64,000 bases of DNA, from positions 62,001 to 126,000 of the forward strand of contig NZ_JBIGIA010000003.1 of assembly GCF_043555975.1 (NCBI RefSeq), read 5' to 3'. The stretch's first letter is position 1. The number at the start of each line of letters is the position of its first letter. The notes beneath the pieces are model-generated. The model was not told where the DNA came from. It did not search any database and saw only the letters and a list, made by a program, of their open reading frames with translations. The stretch comes from Pelomonas nitida (GTDB taxonomy: Bacteria > Pseudomonadota > Gammaproteobacteria > Burkholderiales > Burkholderiaceae_C). Below, piece by piece: positions 31,107 through 39,502 of the stretch. A program made the translations under genes and the position numbers.

Positions 31107-33317
31107 TCAGCCTCGATGCAGGCGCTGCGCGTTGAGCACGACGAACAGCGAGCTGCTGGCCATGCCGATGCCGGCAGCCAGCGGCGGCAGCCAGCCTGCC
31201 AACGCGAGCGGCACGCAGGCCAGGTTGTAGAGCGCCGCCCAGGCCAGGTTCTGCCGCAGCACGCGGCGGGTCTTGTGCGCCAGTGCCAGGGCTTGCGGCA
31301 CGGCCATCAGGCGGTTGGAGACGAGCAACGCATCCGCGGCGCTGCGCGCCAGCATGGCCCCCTGCCCCATCGCGATTCGCACATCGGCCGCCGCCAGCAC
31401 GGGCGCGTCGTTGATGCCGTCACCCACCATCAGCACGCGCTCGCCATCGGCCTGCCACTCCTGCACGGCCGCCAGCTTGGACGCCGGCGTGGCGCCACCG
31501 CACCAGTGCGCGATGTCCAGCGCGGCGGCCATGCGCGCGACGGCGTCCGGCTGGTCGCCCGACAGCAGCCGCACCCGCAGGCCCTGGGCTCGCAGCGCCG
31601 CCACCGCCTCAGCGGCATCGGGGCGCGGGGCCTCGGCCAGATCCAGCCACAGCACCTCGTGTTCGTCACCGAAGGCCAGCCGCGCGGCCGGGTCCGGTGT
31701 GTCGCTCACCCAACCGGGCGCGCCGAGCCGCCATTGCCGCCCCTGCGCATCACACGCCTGCACGCCGCGGCCGGCCACCTCGCGCACATCGGTCCAGCCC
31801 TCGCCGCCACGGCCATCGGCCAAGGCCTGCGCATGCGGGTGGCGCGACAACGCCGCCAGGCTGCGCGCCCGCTCCAGCAGCGCCTGCGCATCTGCGCCGG
31901 CGTTCCCGGTCCACCAGCGTCGCAGCATCAGCCGCTCTTCGCTCAGCGTGCCGGTCTTGTCGAAGACCACCGTGTCCACCGCGCAGAGCCGGTCCAGCGC
32001 CGACAGGTCGGCGAGCAGCAGCCCGCGCCGCGCCAGCGTTCCGCTGGCGGTCAGCCATGCGGCCGGCGCGGCCAGCGTCAACGCGCAGGGGCAGGTGACG
32101 ATCAGCACCGCCACCGCCACCGCGACGGCCCGCGACGGGTCCACCCACCACCAGCCCACGCCGGCGGCCACCGCCAGCAGCAGCACCACCGCCGTGAAGC
32201 CGGCGGCCACGCGGTCGAGCACGCCGTGGGCAAAAGGCCGCTGACTCTGCGCCTGCTGCATGAGGCGCACGATGCCCTGCGCAGTCGTGTCGGCACCGAC
32301 GCGCTGCACCGCGACGACGAAACTGCCGTCCACGCTGAGGCTGCCGGCCACCACACCGTCCCCCACCGCCTTGGCGACCGGCGCCGATTCGCCGGTCAGC
32401 AAGGCCTCGTTGACCCAGCCCTGCCCGGTCAGCACGCGGCCGTCCGCCGCGAAGGCCTCGCCGGCGGCGACGCGGATACGGTCGCCCACGCGCAGCACCT
32501 CGGGCGCCACGCGCTCGCTGCTGCCGTCGTCGCGCAGGCGCTCGCAGGCCGTGGGCAGCGAACCCGCCACCGCCTCCAGCGCATCCGCCGCACGGTGGCG
32601 GGCACCGAGCTCGAACCAGCGGGCCAGCAACAGCAGCGCGACGAACATCGTCAGCGAATCGAAATAGACCTCGTGCCCCAGCGGCCCGGTGGGATCGAAC
32701 AGCGCACCGGTGCTGGCGACAAAGGTCACCGCGATGCCCAGCGCCACCGGCACGTCCATGCCCAGGCGACGCGCGCGCAACTGCGTCCACGCGCCACGGA
32801 AAAACGGGCCGGCCGAGAACACCATCACCGGCAGCGTCAGCACCCAGCAGCCCCAGCGCAGCAGGCGGTCCAGATCGGGGGCCAGTTCACCCGCCGTCGC
32901 GACGTAGGCCGGCGTCGCCAGCATCATGACCTGCATCATCAGAAAGCCGGCCACGAACACGCGCCACAGCGCCTGGCGGCGCTCCTGACGGCGCAGTTCG
33001 CGGGCAGGCGCGGCGACGTCAGGGGTTGCGCGGTAGCCGATGGCCTCCAGCGCCGCGAGCACGTCGGCCAGCGGCAGCCGTGACGGCCGCCAGCGCAGCG
33101 CCAGCCGAGCCGACGCCGCATTGACGCTGGCGCCAACGACGCCTGGCAGCTTCGCGAGCGCCGACTCGATCAGCCCGGAACAGGCGGCGCAATGCATGCC
33201 CGCCACCTGGAACTGGGACAACGCGGCACCGTCGGGGCCGTCGGGCCAGGTGGTGAAGGGGGCGAGAGCCTGCGCGTCGGCTTCCGCCGCGTGCAAGCCT
33301 TGAGGAAGAGCGCTCAC
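31107..33317 (-). CDS. ccoI: Copper-transporting P-type ATPase CcoI
   Basis: 736-aa P1B ATPase that supplies copper for the cbb3 oxidase. An N-terminal heavy-metal domain has MHCAACSG (41-48). Eight helices include the copper-binding VTCPCALTLAAP in helix 6. Catalytic motifs: TGES in ALLTGESAPVAKA, the phosphorylation site DKTGTL, the SRHPHAQAL (HP) motif and GDGINDAPVL. It heads ccoI-ccoS-ccoNOQPG. A degenerate FNR box lies 35 bp upstream, with a -10-like hexamer placed so that the transcript would begin on the ATG. Confidence 0.96.
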   Translation of the reverse strand: MSALPQGLHAAEADAQALAPFTTWPDGPDGAALSQFQVAGMHCAACSGLIESALAKLPGVVGASVNAASARLALRWRPSRLPLADVLAALEAIGYRATPDVAAPARELRRQERRQALWRVFVAGFLMMQVMMLATPAYVATAGELAPDLDRLLRWGCWVLTLPVMVFSAGPFFRGAWTQLRARRLGMDVPVALGIAVTFVASTGALFDPTGPLGHEVYFDSLTMFVALLLLARWFELGARHRAADALEAVAGSLPTACERLRDDGSSERVAPEVLRVGDRIRVAAGEAFAADGRVLTGQGWVNEALLTGESAPVAKAVGDGVVAGSLSVDGSFVVAVQRVGADTTAQGIVRLMQQAQSQRPFAHGVLDRVAAGFTAVVLLLAVAAGVGWWWVDPSRAVAVAVAVLIVTCPCALTLAAPAAWLTASGTLARRGLLLADLSALDRLCAVDTVVFDKTGTLSEERLMLRRWWTGNAGADAQALLERARSLAALSRHPHAQALADGRGGEGWTDVREVAGRGVQACDAQGRQWRLGAPGWVSDTPDPAARLAFGDEHEVLWLDLAEAPRPDAAEAVAALRAQGLRVRLLSGDQPDAVARMAAALDIAHWCGGATPASKLAAVQEWQADGERVLMVGDGINDAPVLAAADVRIAMGQGAMLARSAADALLVSNRLMAVPQALALAHKTRRVLRQNLAWAALYNLACVPLALAGWLPPLAAGIGMASSSLFVVLNAQRLHRG

Positions 33318-33323
33318 GCCGCG

Positions 33324-33365
33324 AATCTAGGTCAAGCGGGCCGGGCACCCCGTGATCTGCGTCAA
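33324..33365 (-). promoter_or_regulatory. Degenerate FNR box and class II-type promoter of ccoI
   Basis: Minus strand TTGACGCAGATCAC (33352-33365) has two mismatches to the FNR consensus. TAGATT (33324-33329) is centred exactly 32 bp from it. The predicted start of transcription, 33317, is the A of the ccoI ATG, so the message would be leaderless. Confidence 0.5.
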
Positions 33366-33461
33366 GCCGTTCGCATTCATCCGCTGCGCCTCCTGCGCGA
33401 CACGCAGGAATGCGTCTTGCATGACGGTGGATCTCCTCTCAGCACTTCAGGAGGCCTGGCC

Positions 33462-33902
33462 ATGTCGGATCTATCGGAAGCCGTCGGCGCGTCGAACACG
33501 ACGTTCTCTCACGTAAAGCCAGGCGACACGCCCTGGCGCAGCGACGGGCTGAGGGACTTCTTCCTCTACCGCGACCTCGGTGTCGCCGAGGCGACCGGCG
33601 GGCGCGTCATCGCGCACCTCGTCAAGGCGAACATGGCCCCCGAACGGGGCACGGGCTGGCACCGGCATGAGGCGCAATTCCAGATCGTGCTGATGACCAA
33701 GGGCTGGGCGAAGTTCATGTACGGCGACCAGGAGACGCTGGTGCAGGCCGGAGACTGCGTGCACCAGCGGCCCGGCATCGTGCACTACCTGTTCGACTAC
33801 TCGCCAGACATGGAGTACCTCGAAATCGTCTCGCCGGCCGACTTCAAGACCGTGGACATGCCGGCACCCTGCGAGGTTCCCTCGCCGACGCCCTGGGCCT
33901 GA
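33462..33902 (+). CDS. Cupin-domain protein
   Basis: 146-aa single-domain cupin. The metal site is visible in GTGWHRHEAQFQIVLMTKGW (two His and the downstream Gln/Glu) and in the second motif around GDCVHQRPGIVHYLFDYSPD. AGGAGG precedes the ATG at 33462. No partner gene or substrate is evident: it stands between the ccoI promoter region and a convergent GST gene. Small cupins of this kind serve as dioxygenases, isomerases or sensors; none can be chosen from sequence alone. Confidence 0.8.
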   Translation: MSDLSEAVGASNTTFSHVKPGDTPWRSDGLRDFFLYRDLGVAEATGGRVIAHLVKANMAPERGTGWHRHEAQFQIVLMTKGWAKFMYGDQETLVQAGDCVHQRPGIVHYLFDYSPDMEYLEIVSPADFKTVDMPAPCEVPSPTPWA

Positions 33903-33906
33903 CGCG

Positions 33907-34626
33907 TCAGAAGTCCATGTCCAGTTGCTCGATCTCGTCGGGCTCCAGCCGCGCATCGGCCGTCCAGGCCTGCATTTCTGGCATGGCCAGGATGGTGTCG
34001 CGGTAGGCCGCGCAGGCCGGCGGCAGCGCCACGTCGTAGGTCTGAAAACGCGTGGCCACCGGCGCGAACATCGCGTCCGCTGCACCACGGCGCGGGCCGA
34101 ACAAGAACGGCCCGCCGTACTGCGCCAGGCAGTCGGCCCAGATGTCGACGATGCGCTCGATGTCGGGCCGCGCACCGGCCCAGATGCGGTGCCCCGGAAA
34201 GCGCCCCTTCAGGTTCATCGGCAGCGCCGAGCGCAGGTTGGCGAAGCCGGAGTTCATCTCGCCGCACACGGCCCGCGCATGCGCACGAGCGGTGCGATCG
34301 GCAGGCCACAACCCGGCCTTGGGAAACACCTCGTTGAGGTACTCGGCGATGGCCAGCGTGTTCCACACCGTGGCGCCCTCGTGCCGCAGGCAGGGCACGC
34401 GGATGGATGGCGCCAGCAGCAGCAGTTCACGGCGCACCGCTTCGTCGTCGGGCGACACCATGACCTCTTCGAACGCCAGCCCGGCGAAGCGCGCGAGCAG
34501 CCAGCCCCGCAACGACCACGACGAGTAGTTCTTGCTGCACAGCGTCAGCGTGGCGGGCGCCACGGCGGGCTGGACGGTCTTGGCGGCCCGGCGGCTGGCG
34601 GGACGGTTGGGCGTGGCAAGCGGCAT
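33907..34626 (-). CDS. Glutathione S-transferase family protein
   Basis: 239-aa protein with an N-terminal thioredoxin-like domain after a short basic extension: LTLCSKNYSSWSLRGWLLAR (catalytic Ser/Tyr region), IRVPCLRHEGATVWNTLAIA (cis-Pro and the glutathione-binding turn, with N where many GSTs have E-S), then a helical C-terminal domain. It resembles GSTs often labelled GstA-like or of unknown substrate in Burkholderiales. AGGAG precedes the ATG at 34624-34626. It is divergent from phaZ and converges on the cupin gene. Confidence 0.85.
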   Translation of the reverse strand: MPLATPNRPASRRAAKTVQPAVAPATLTLCSKNYSSWSLRGWLLARFAGLAFEEVMVSPDDEAVRRELLLLAPSIRVPCLRHEGATVWNTLAIAEYLNEVFPKAGLWPADRTARAHARAVCGEMNSGFANLRSALPMNLKGRFPGHRIWAGARPDIERIVDIWADCLAQYGGPFLFGPRRGAADAMFAPVATRFQTYDVALPPACAAYRDTILAMPEMQAWTADARLEPDEIEQLDMDF

Positions 34627-34716
34627 GACGCGTCTCCTGTGTGGACTGGCGGACGCAAGCCGCATGCCACGCTGGCGCGCTCCTTGCAGCGCCCGTGCAT
34701 CGCGAAGGAGACCGCC

Positions 34717-35928
34717 ATGTATCCCGCCTACCAGGCCCACGCCGATCTGCTGTGGCCACTGCGCGCCGCGACCCGGCTGTCCCTGCCCTTTCTGCAGCAC
34801 GCAGGTACGCGCCGCGGTTGGGCAGCGGCGCGGCAGATGGCGGCGGCCGGGCAGGTGTTCGAGCTCGCGCAGGTCACGCACACGCGGCCGCCCTGGTGCA
34901 TCGAGCAGGTCGCCAGCGGCAGGGAGTCCTGGCCGGTCGTCGAAGAGGTCGTGTCGGCCACGCCTTTCGCCACGCTGCGCCGCTTTCACCGCCTCGGCGC
35001 CCCGCCCTCGCCCAAGGTGCTGGTCGTCGCGCCCATGTCCGGCCATTTCGCCACGCTGCTGCGCGACACCGTGCGCACGCTGGCCCAGGACCATGACGTG
35101 CACGTCACCGACTGGCACAACGTGCGCGACGTGCCACTGGCCGCTGGCCGCTTCGGCCTGGACGAATACACCCAGCACGTCATCGACTTCCTCGCCGCGC
35201 TGGGCCCCGGCGCCCATGTGGTGGCGGTCTGCCAGCCCTGCGTCAGCGCGCTGGCAGCGGTGGCGCTGATGGCCGAAGACGAGCACCCCGCCACGCCCGC
35301 CAGCCTGACGCTGATGGCGGGCCCGATCGACTGTCGCGTCAGCCCGACCGAGGTCAACCGCCTCGCCACCAGCCGGCCCATCACCTGGTTTCGCCGCCAC
35401 CTAATCAGCCATGTGCCCTGGCAGCACAAGGGCGCGGGGCGACGGGTCTATCCGGGCTTCGTGCAGTTGTCGGCCTTCATGAGCATGAACAAGGACCGGC
35501 ACACCAATGCCTTCAAGGACTACTACCGCCACCTCGTCACCGAGGAGTTCGACCTGGCGGAGGCCACGCGGCTGTTCTACGAGGAATACCTGGCCGTGGC
35601 CGACCTGTCCGCCGATTTCTACCTGGAGACGGTGGAGCGCGTGTTCCAGACCTTCGACCTGCCGCGCGGCGCGCTGACGTTCAAGGGCCGCCGCGTGAAC
35701 CCGGCCGCCATCCGTCGCACCGCGCTGTTGACCATCGAGGGCGAGCGCGACGACATCTGCGCCGTAGGCCAGACACTGGCCGCGCAGGAGCTGGCCAGCA
35801 GCCTCAAGCTCTACATGCGCACGCACTACATCCAGCCCAACGTGGGCCATTACGGCGTGTTCAGCGGGCGGCGCTGGCAGCACCAGGTCTATCCACTGGT
35901 GCGGCACGTCATTCAAGTGTCGGGGTGA
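34717..35928 (+). CDS. phaZ: Intracellular polyhydroxyalkanoate depolymerase
   Basis: 403-aa cytoplasmic PHB depolymerase of the PhaZ1 type, which hydrolyses granule-bound polyhydroxybutyrate in the cell. The nucleophile region VVAVCQPCVSALAAVALM has the cysteine typical of intracellular depolymerases instead of the serine of a lipase box. Family starts MYPAYQAHADLLWPLR, and NVGHYGVFSGRRWQ near the end holds the catalytic histidine. AAGGAG precedes the ATG. It implies the cell stores PHA. The dispersed element copy D begins 1 nt behind its stop. Confidence 0.94.
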   Translation: MYPAYQAHADLLWPLRAATRLSLPFLQHAGTRRGWAAARQMAAAGQVFELAQVTHTRPPWCIEQVASGRESWPVVEEVVSATPFATLRRFHRLGAPPSPKVLVVAPMSGHFATLLRDTVRTLAQDHDVHVTDWHNVRDVPLAAGRFGLDEYTQHVIDFLAALGPGAHVVAVCQPCVSALAAVALMAEDEHPATPASLTLMAGPIDCRVSPTEVNRLATSRPITWFRRHLISHVPWQHKGAGRRVYPGFVQLSAFMSMNKDRHTNAFKDYYRHLVTEEFDLAEATRLFYEEYLAVADLSADFYLETVERVFQTFDLPRGALTFKGRRVNPAAIRRTALLTIEGERDDICAVGQTLAAQELASSLKLYMRTHYIQPNVGHYGVFSGRRWQHQVYPLVRHVIQVSG

Positions 35929-35929
35929 C

Positions 35930-36066
35930 GCCCCTCGCCCAGTTGCGTCCCGCTGCACGCGGACGCATCTGGTCGGTCCCCCGAGGGGACGGCGATGCTC
36001 TCGGCGTCGAGCCGAGAGCACATCGCCAACGCGGGCCGGCTTGGGAGCGGCCCGGCGCTCGGCCCG
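35930..36066 (+). repeat. Dispersed post-stop element, copy D (behind phaZ)
   Basis: 137 bp, starting 1 nt behind the phaZ stop with GCCCCTCGCCCAG and ending CTCGGCCCG before CAAAAAAC. The central stem reads GCTCTCGGC-GTCGA-GCCGAGAGC: it differs from copy B at several positions on both arms, and every change is compensated. The GTCCCC/GGGGAC hairpin is intact. Confidence 0.88.
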
Positions 36067-36070
36067 CAAA

Positions 36071-36098
36071 AAACAAAAGGCCGGCTATTGCCGGCCTT
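36071..36098 (-). terminator. Intrinsic terminator of sodB
   Basis: Minus strand AAGGCCGGC (36090-36098) pairs with 36077-36085 around a 4-nt loop and is followed by TTTTGTTTTTT. It lies 22 bp behind the sodB stop. Confidence 0.92.
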
Positions 36099-36119
36099 CG
36101 AGCGTCAACGCAAAGCCGT

Positions 36120-36701
36120 TCAGGCGAAGTTGGCTTCGGCGAACGACCAGTTCACGAGATTGCTCAGGAAGGTCTCCACGAACTTGGGGCGCAGGTTGCG
36201 GTAGTCGATGTAGTAGGCGTGTTCCCACACGTCGACGGTCAGCAGGGCCTTGTCGGCGGTGGTCAGCGGCGTGCCGGCGGCGCCGGTGTTGACGATGTCG
36301 ACCGTGCCGTCGGCCTTCTTGACCAGCCAGGTCCAGCCCGAGCCGAAGTTGCCGACGGCGCTCTTGACGAAGGCTTCCTTGAAGGCAGCGTAGCTGCCCC
36401 ACTTGGCGTTGATGGCTGCGGCCAGCGCGCCGGTGGGCTCACCGCCGCCTTGCGGCTTCATGCAGTTCCAGAAGAAGGTGTGGTTCCAGATCTGCGCGGC
36501 GTTGTTGTAGATGCCGCCGCTGGAGGTCTTGACGATCTCTTCCAGCGTCTTGCTTTCGAACTCGGTGCCCTTTTGCAGGTTGTTCAGGTTCACCACATAG
36601 GCGTTGTGGTGCTTGCCGTGGTGGAACTCCAGCGTTTCCTTGCTGTAGTGAGGGGCCAGCGAGTCGATGGGGTAAGGCAGCGGGGGCAGCGTGTGTTCCA
36701 T
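36120..36701 (-). CDS. sodB: Superoxide dismutase, Fe type
   Basis: 193-aa cytoplasmic SOD that dismutates superoxide. Metal ligands are seen in LEFHHGKHHNAYV (His), NHTFFWNCMKP (His) and DVWEHAYYIDYRN (Asp and His). GSGWTWLVKK and the FAKE-like GSYAAFKEAF segment match the SodB group; the glutamine that tunes Fe activity is in AAQIWNHTFF. It has its own terminator and is probably a single-gene unit. Confidence 0.96.
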   Translation of the reverse strand: MEHTLPPLPYPIDSLAPHYSKETLEFHHGKHHNAYVVNLNNLQKGTEFESKTLEEIVKTSSGGIYNNAAQIWNHTFFWNCMKPQGGGEPTGALAAAINAKWGSYAAFKEAFVKSAVGNFGSGWTWLVKKADGTVDIVNTGAAGTPLTTADKALLTVDVWEHAYYIDYRNLRPKFVETFLSNLVNWSFAEANFA

Positions 36702-36788
36702 GGTGTGAACCTCGGTGTGTTGGGGGGAAACAATCGCGGCGGATTGTAGGGACGCAAAGAGAGCCTGCGGCCGATACGGCCATGGCCG

Positions 36789-38156
36789 TCAGCGCGGCGG
36801 CAAATGCCGTACCCGCTGAACTTGCATGTCGGCACTGCCATCGGCCAGCACGGCGCGCACCTCGCGCCCCGGCGCGAGTGACTGCACCGAGGTGATGGCA
36901 CCGCCCTGCCCGTCGTCCAGCCAGGCATAACCACGCGCCAGCACGTGCTGCGGGTCCAGCGCCTGCAGGCGGGCCTGCAAGGCGTCGAGCCGCGCGCCCT
37001 GCCGCCGCAGCGCCTCGGCCAGCGCGCGCGCCGGGCGCGGCGCGAGGTGCTCCAGCCGTTGCCGCTGCAACTCCAACCGGCGCCCCGGCGCAGCGGCGGC
37101 GCGCTGGGCCAGCAGGTCCAGCAGCCGGCGCTGGCGCGCCAAGGCATCGCTGGGGCGGGACAGGCGCAGCGCCAGACGGTCCAGCCGCTGACCGAGGGTT
37201 TGCAGCCGGTGCTCCAGCCTGATGGCCAGGCCGCGCTCCAGGCTGGCGAGGTGCTGCAGCAAGCCGTCGCGCGACGGTGCCGCCAGCTCGGCCGCCGCCG
37301 TCGGCGTGGGCGCGCGCAGGTCGGCCGCCAGGTCACACAGCGTCACGTCCGTCTCATGGCCCACGCCGCAGACGACGGGCAGCGCCGACTGCGCCACCGC
37401 GCGCACGACACGTTCATCGTTGAAGGCCCACAGGTCCTCCAGCGAGCCGCCGCCACGCACGAGCAGCAGCACGTCCACCTCCGCCCGCTCATTGGCCAGC
37501 CGCAGCGCATTGACGAGTGCCGGCGGCGCCTCGGCGCCCTGCACGAGGCTGGGATAGACGACCACCTCCACCTGCGGGGCGCGGCGCGCCAGCGCGGTCA
37601 GCACGTCATGCAGCGCCGCACCGGCCGTCGACGTGACGACGCCGATGCGCCGCGGCAGTGGCGGCAGCGGCCGCTTGGCGGCGTCATCGAACAGGCCTTC
37701 GGCCGCCAGCCGCGCGCGCAGCTTCAGGAACTGCTCGTACAGCGTGCCCGCACCCGCCCGGCGCATGGCCTCGACGACGAACTGCAGCTCGCCGCGCGGC
37801 TCGTAGACGGCCACGCGCCCACGCACCTCCACGAGCGCCCCATCGGCCGGCGCGAAATCCAGCATGGCCGCCGCGCGGCGGAACATCGCGCAGCGCAGGC
37901 TCGCCGCCTGCCCGTCGGCGTCCTTGAGCCCGAAGTAGCAATGGCCGCTGGCCGCGCGCGTGAAACCGGCGATCTCGCCGCCGACGACCACCACCGAGAA
38001 TCGATCGGCCAGGCTCTGCGACACGGCCTCCAGCAGGCCGGCCACACCCCAGACACGTCGATTTGATGCGGGTTCGCGGCCATCAATCACGCGCAACCCC
38101 AATACCGGCGCAGGCCGGGAAGTCCACAGCCGCGCCAATGCTGGGCTGCCGGGCAT
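36789..38156 (-). CDS. xseA: Exodeoxyribonuclease VII large subunit
   Basis: XseA (up to 455 aa) is the catalytic subunit of exonuclease VII, which degrades single-stranded DNA. It has the N-terminal OB-fold VVVVGGEIAGFTRAASGHCY and FGLKD..LRCAMFRR, the catalytic core GVVTSTAGAALHDVLTALAR, VLLLVRGGGSLEDLWAFNDE and GVGHETDVTLCDLAADLRAP, then a long helical, Arg/Gln-rich region and a C-terminal barrel (RGYAWL). The start is unsure: the ATG at 38154-38156 or a GTG at 38090, which would give an N-terminus closer to family length. Neither has a clear ribosome binding site. Confidence 0.92.
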   Translation of the reverse strand: MPGSPALARLWTSRPAPVLGLRVIDGREPASNRRVWGVAGLLEAVSQSLADRFSVVVVGGEIAGFTRAASGHCYFGLKDADGQAASLRCAMFRRAAAMLDFAPADGALVEVRGRVAVYEPRGELQFVVEAMRRAGAGTLYEQFLKLRARLAAEGLFDDAAKRPLPPLPRRIGVVTSTAGAALHDVLTALARRAPQVEVVVYPSLVQGAEAPPALVNALRLANERAEVDVLLLVRGGGSLEDLWAFNDERVVRAVAQSALPVVCGVGHETDVTLCDLAADLRAPTPTAAAELAAPSRDGLLQHLASLERGLAIRLEHRLQTLGQRLDRLALRLSRPSDALARQRRLLDLLAQRAAAAPGRRLELQRQRLEHLAPRPARALAEALRRQGARLDALQARLQALDPQHVLARGYAWLDDGQGGAITSVQSLAPGREVRAVLADGSADMQVQRVRHLPPR

Positions 38157-38450
38157 TTCTGGGCGGTGAAGCGCGTCATCGCTTCGTCATGAGCACATAA
38201 GGTCTTGTTTTTCAATTCAATTTCCGGTGCTCAAACTTACGGCAAGTTGTCCAAGACCCTGCTCTCACAACCGCTTACGAGCGCCGCCCCGAGCTTACTC
38301 ACAAAGTTATCCACAGCAGCGGTGGATGACGGGAACGGTTTTCGGGGACGGAACGATCGCCGGCAGGGGCCGAGGGTCGGGCCATAATCCGCCGCACTTT
38401 CCTGGCCAGCAGTGGCCGTTTGTTCGACGCCTTTTTCGACGGGGACACCC
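38157..38450. promoter_or_regulatory. Divergent xseA/exbB intergenic region with DnaA boxes
   Basis: This gap is AT-richer than its surroundings. TTATCCACA (38307-38315) is a perfect DnaA box (TTATNCACA) and TTACTCACA (38295-38303) is a one-mismatch box in the same orientation 12 bp away. CATAAT (38393-38398) may be the -10 of the exbB-adk block. No gene was found here. Confidence 0.5.
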
Positions 38451-39071
38451 TTGTTTTCCATCATACAAGCCGCCGGTTGGCCGATTTGGCCTTTGCTTCT
38501 GTGTTCCGTGGTGGCTCTGGCCCTGATCATCGAACGCCTGACGAGCCTGCGCGCGGCGCGCATCATGCCGCCCCGCCTGCTCGACGACGTGCTCAACGTC
38601 ACCGCCCAGCAACTGCCGGCTCGCGACATGGTCGACAAGCTGGCCAAGAACTCCCTGCTGGGTGAGGTGCTCGCTTCCGGCCTGCGTGCCGTCGCGGCCG
38701 AGCCCAAGATGCCGGAAGGCAAGCTGCGCCTGGTGTTCGAGTTCGCCGGCCGCCGCGCCGTGCACCAGCTCGAGCGCTACATGAACACGCTCGGCACCAT
38801 CGCCACGGCCGCGCCACTGCTGGGCCTCATGGGCACGGTGGTCGGCATGATCGAGATCTTCGGCAGCCAGAGCCCCGGTGGCACCAACCCCTCCCAGCTC
38901 GCGCACGGCATCTCCATCGCGCTCTACAACACTGCGTTCGGCCTGATGATCGCCATCCCGTCGCTGATGTTCTATCGCTACTTCCGCGGCAAGATCGAGG
39001 AGTACGTGCTGGAGCTCGAAGGCGCTGCCGATCGCCTGCTGGGCCAGCTGCGCCGCTACACCACCGTCTGA
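38451..39071 (+). CDS. MotA/TolQ/ExbB proton channel family protein
   Basis: 206-aa inner-membrane protein of the ExbB/TolQ family, which with an ExbD/TolR partner turns proton flow into force on the cell envelope. Three transmembrane helices: GWPIWPLLLCSVVALALII near the N-terminus, then ATAAPLLGLMGTVVGMIEIF and SIALYNTAFGLMIAIPSLMF with the conserved pore residues. The TTG at 38451 (MFSIIQAAGWPIW after fMet) was chosen because it matches family N-termini and follows GGGGA; a GTG at 38412 would add 13 residues. It begins the block exbB-exbD-lpxK-trm112-kdsB. Confidence 0.9.
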   Translation: MFSIIQAAGWPIWPLLLCSVVALALIIERLTSLRAARIMPPRLLDDVLNVTAQQLPARDMVDKLAKNSLLGEVLASGLRAVAAEPKMPEGKLRLVFEFAGRRAVHQLERYMNTLGTIATAAPLLGLMGTVVGMIEIFGSQSPGGTNPSQLAHGISIALYNTAFGLMIAIPSLMFYRYFRGKIEEYVLELEGAADRLLGQLRRYTTV

Positions 39072-39085
39072 GGTCGGAGAGAGCC

Positions 39086-39502
39086 ATGCGCTTCCGCTCC
39101 CCGCACCGCGAGCCGCCGGAGATCAACCTGATCCCCTTCATCGACGTGCTGTTGGTGATCCTGATCTTCCTGATGCTGTCGACGACGTATTCCAAGTTCA
39201 CCGAACTGCAGATCACGCTGCCGTCGGCCGACGCGGACAAGCTCAAGGACCGCCCGCAGGAAGTCATCGTCGGCATCGCCGCCGATGGCCGCTTCGTGAT
39301 CAACCGTCAGGCCGTGGAAGGCCGCTCGGTGGACGTCCTCATCGGCGCGCTGCGCCAGGCCTCGGGCGGCAACGCCGAGACGTCGGTCATCATCTCGGCC
39401 GACGCTGCCACACCGCACCAGGCCGTCATCAACGTGATGGACGCGGCGCGCCGTGTGGGCCTGAGCCGTGTCACCTTCGCCGCGCAAGCCGACGCTCACT
39501 GA
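39086..39502 (+). CDS. Biopolymer transport protein ExbD/TolR family
   Basis: 138-aa partner of the preceding channel. One N-terminal helix contains the proton-binding aspartate: EINLIPFIDVLLVILIFLML. The periplasmic domain follows (LQITLPSADADKLKDRPQEV). Its last 35 nt overlap lpxK. In Burkholderiales this exbBD pair regularly precedes lpxK, away from any tonB gene; whether it serves TonB, Tol or another system is open. Confidence 0.92.
   Translation: MRFRSPHREPPEINLIPFIDVLLVILIFLMLSTTYSKFTELQITLPSADADKLKDRPQEVIVGIAADGRFVINRQAVEGRSVDVLIGALRQASGGNAETSVIISADAATPHQAVINVMDAARRVGLSRVTFAAQADAH

Noticed and set aside
38295..38315. Chromosomal replication origin at the DnaA boxes
   Set aside because: Only two boxes are seen, and dnaA, dnaN, gyrB, parAB and rpmH are all absent from the neighbourhood.
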